From DASWTL01 sp035575925 (lineage in GTDB: Bacteria; Bacteroidota; Bacteroidia; Sphingobacteriales; Sphingobacteriaceae), in NCBI GenBank assembly GCA_035575925.1, contig DATLXK010000028.1, forward strand, positions 62,001-126,000: a stretch of DNA of 64,000 nt, given 5' to 3'. A model generated the notes under the pieces. That model saw only the letters and a program-made list of their open reading frames with translations, was not told the origin of the DNA and searched no databases. This document shows positions 62,464 to 64,000 of the stretch, piece after piece. Both the position numbers and the translations under genes were made by a program. Position 1 is the first letter of the stretch, and each line of letters begins with the position of its first letter.

Positions 62464-63777
62464 TTAGTACAACACCCGAAATTTTATTGTATGATCAATT
62501 TTCTTTAATGCCTTTAAAAGCTGTTTGTCATACTCTGAATTTACATCTGTAATGGCGTAACCAATGGCTGCGTTAGTCATTAAAAATTGCCCCACGATAT
62601 TAATATTATGATCTGCAAATACGTTATTGATCTGCGCCATTATCCCGGGAACATTCTCATGAATATGAATTAAACGATGAGCACTTTGTCCCGAAGGATA
62701 AGCTGATTTTCTGGGTAACTGCAGATTAGGAAAATTGCTGCTTAAATAGGTGTCGCCTTTATTAATAAAATCAATCATTCTTTTGGGAACAAAGGCTGCA
62801 TTCCGGGGATTGCTTTTTAGATCATCAAAAACAACAATCCCCATTCTGGTACATATTTCATGAGAGATTTTTGATTTGCCGGATCCTAAATAACCGATAG
62901 TTTTTAGCTTTATAGCACGTCCCAATTTTTCATTTTCTAACTGTTCGCCGTTGGCAAGCAGCATCATTCCGACATCAGAAACATACTTTTCTTCGAAACT
63001 GGTTTTATGACGGATTGAAAAACCATCTTTTTTTAATAACTGTATAGATTCCTGAGAAACATCGCCAATAATAAGGCACAGAATACGATTTTTAGGATAA
63101 GATATGGCTCTTGGAAGATTGTTGACATACAAGAACTCATCAAAGCTGGGGGTTACATGATCTGCTTTTTCAGAAACGGCTTTACGCTCTATATTTTCGG
63201 TATATGCAAAAAATTTCTTAATCATACCGTACTCTTTCAGCTGAAAATCGGAGTGGCCGTCGCCTATGCCATAAATATCTCCATCGAGTTTCAAATCTCT
63301 GAGCAGTTTTACTTTCCCCCCTTCCTCAGATAATGGGTTTTTATCATCATAGCCTATAATTTCATCATCATCATTAAATACAAATGTGTTGGCATAAATA
63401 TTTTCTCTTTTTATATGGTATGATGTGACAACAGGGGTAATAAATTCTTTAAATCCTCCCGAAACAATCAGTACATCGTCGGCATGTTTTTTAAAGAACG
63501 TACGGTTGCGTGAAAATGAAGAGGATACTTTTTTCTTAAGACGTACTACCAGCTGTTTTAAATGTTCCCGGTTAGCTTCCAATAATAACACACGCCCGGT
63601 TAAGCTTTCACGGAAAGATAATTTTCCGTCCATTGCGGCATTGGTAAGATCCTCTATTTTTTGATAAATACGTTCCCTATCCGGATGATTTTTTAATGAG
63701 ATACGGGCAAGTTCGTCCAGGGCTTCAACCTGTGTAAATGTGCTGTCGAAATCGATAATATAAAATTGTTTATTCAC
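62464..63777 (-). CDS. serB: Phosphoserine phosphatase with vestigial SerA region and ACT domain
   Basis: 437 residues from GTG 63777, which overlaps the upstream stop as GTGA. Residues 1-220: HAD phosphatase (FYIIDFDSTFTQVEALDE, VLIVSGGFKEFI, GIGDGHSDFQLKE). Residues about 225-350: a dehydrogenase-like start (PKNRILCLIIGDVSQESI), CTRMGIVVFDDLKSNPRN, then straight to the end of SerA (KRMIDFINKGDTYLSSNFPNLQ). The last 80: an ACT domain (HRLIHIHENVPGIMAQINNV, then NINIVGQFLM). The NAD-binding domain and catalytic His of 3-phosphoglycerate dehydrogenase are missing. In related Bacteroidetes a full SerB-SerA fusion exists, as I recall. Confidence 0.82.
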   Translation of the reverse strand: MNKQFYIIDFDSTFTQVEALDELARISLKNHPDRERIYQKIEDLTNAAMDGKLSFRESLTGRVLLLEANREHLKQLVVRLKKKVSSSFSRNRTFFKKHADDVLIVSGGFKEFITPVVTSYHIKRENIYANTFVFNDDDEIIGYDDKNPLSEEGGKVKLLRDLKLDGDIYGIGDGHSDFQLKEYGMIKKFFAYTENIERKAVSEKADHVTPSFDEFLYVNNLPRAISYPKNRILCLIIGDVSQESIQLLKKDGFSIRHKTSFEEKYVSDVGMMLLANGEQLENEKLGRAIKLKTIGYLGSGKSKISHEICTRMGIVVFDDLKSNPRNAAFVPKRMIDFINKGDTYLSSNFPNLQLPRKSAYPSGQSAHRLIHIHENVPGIMAQINNVFADHNINIVGQFLMTNAAIGYAITDVNSEYDKQLLKALKKIDHTIKFRVLY

Positions 63778-64000
63778 TTTTCCTGGTTTTGGCAAACTTC
63801 GGCAATAGTTTGTTTAATAAGTTTGAATTCTAAGCCGGTGGCGTCTTTTATTTTTCGATTATTATATGCACTCTTATTAAAAGCACTTCGGGCAGTATCT
63901 GCGGTTAGGCCGTAATTTTTTCCGGTAAAAACAGATAATGCCCTGGTAATAACAACTCCCAGATTTAACATCCATGGCTTGGCCTCTAAAGTTGGAGGTT
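63774..64000 (-). CDS. NAD-dependent epimerase/dehydratase, N-terminus beyond the window
   Basis: The open frame continues to the edge; 75 C-terminal codons are visible: KPWMLNLGVVITRALSVF, YNNRKIKDATGLEFKLIKQ, the typical end of extended SDR epimerases. Stop overlaps the serB GTG (GTGA). No promoter in view. Confidence 0.7.
   Translation of the reverse strand, partial: PPTLEAKPWMLNLGVVITRALSVFTGKNYGLTADTARSAFNKSAYNNRKIKDATGLEFKLIKQTIAEVCQNQEK

Noticed and set aside
1..64000. CRISPR arrays, tRNA or rRNA genes, insertion sequences, prophage genes
   Set aside because: I searched for regularly spaced repeats, conserved tRNA arms, transposase and phage proteins and saw none.

Overview
The window is a contiguous piece of a low-GC Bacteroidetes chromosome, most likely a sphingobacterium (Pedobacter/Mucilaginibacter/Solitalea-like). 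Support: PorP/SprF-type and TonB-plug/MG2 proteins, OmpA with a thrombospondin-3 linker, an LptE-TPR-SecG-GroES-GroEL neighbourhood, promoters of the TTTG/TANNTTTG type, weak ribosome-binding sites and frequent TTG/GTG starts. This is inferred from family content; no 16S or other RNA gene is present in the window.

Layout. 1-6.3 kb: an ECF sigma factor running off the edge, a nicotinamide riboside kinase-PnuC salvage pair, a lipoprotein, a TonB-C protein and carB. 6.3-12.3 kb: a minus-strand block of five recognisable glycosyltransferases plus one uncharacterised protein, probably for LPS core or surface glycan. 12.3-20 kb: meaB, ompA, ridA, a DMT transporter, recG and an MFS transporter. 20-27.3 kb: an ABC exporter, frr, pyrH, nagA, then the tsf-rpsB-rpsI-rplM ribosomal operon. 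27.5-34.7 kb: a desaturase, a membrane protein, a trp leader with three tandem Trp codons and an intrinsic terminator, trpE-trpG-trpC, hflX and rbfA. 34.8-40.4 kb: an MpaB-type oxygenase, DUF2809, a creD operon, a PorP/SprF protein and clpS. 40.4-49.7 kb: a DUF262-HNH gene inserted in a RidA-family gene, a fatty-acid SDR/enoyl-CoA hydratase pair, a large TonB-plug/MG2 protein, dcd, a 4'-phosphopantetheinyl transferase, lipB and an SGNH lipoprotein. 49.7-53.5 kb: a decaying accessory locus around a secreted HExxH lipoprotein, with two frameshifts and a duplicated remnant. 53.5-64 kb: groL-groS, secG, a TPR protein, lptE, a sigma-54 activator, miaB, ilvE, crcB, a serB-type gene and the end of an epimerase gene.

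Most interesting observations. (1) A complete transcription attenuator in front of trpEGC: strong promoter, 23-residue leader peptide with Trp-Trp-Trp, antiterminator and terminator that share bases. The operon lacks trpD, trpF, trpB and trpA. (2) A translationally coupled operon (enoyl-CoA hydratase, SDR, RidA, ClpS) whose RidA gene is split by a roughly 1.8 kb insert carrying a DUF262-HNH (GmrSD/SspE-like) putative defence nuclease, flanked by imperfect direct repeats and an integron-like core site. (3) A serB gene that appears to be the remains of a SerB-SerA fusion: phosphatase and ACT domains are intact, but the dehydrogenase NAD-binding core is missing. (4) A secreted metallopeptidase-lipoprotein locus carrying two frameshifts and a broken partial duplicate. 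No CRISPR array, prophage, tRNA, rRNA or intact insertion sequence was seen.
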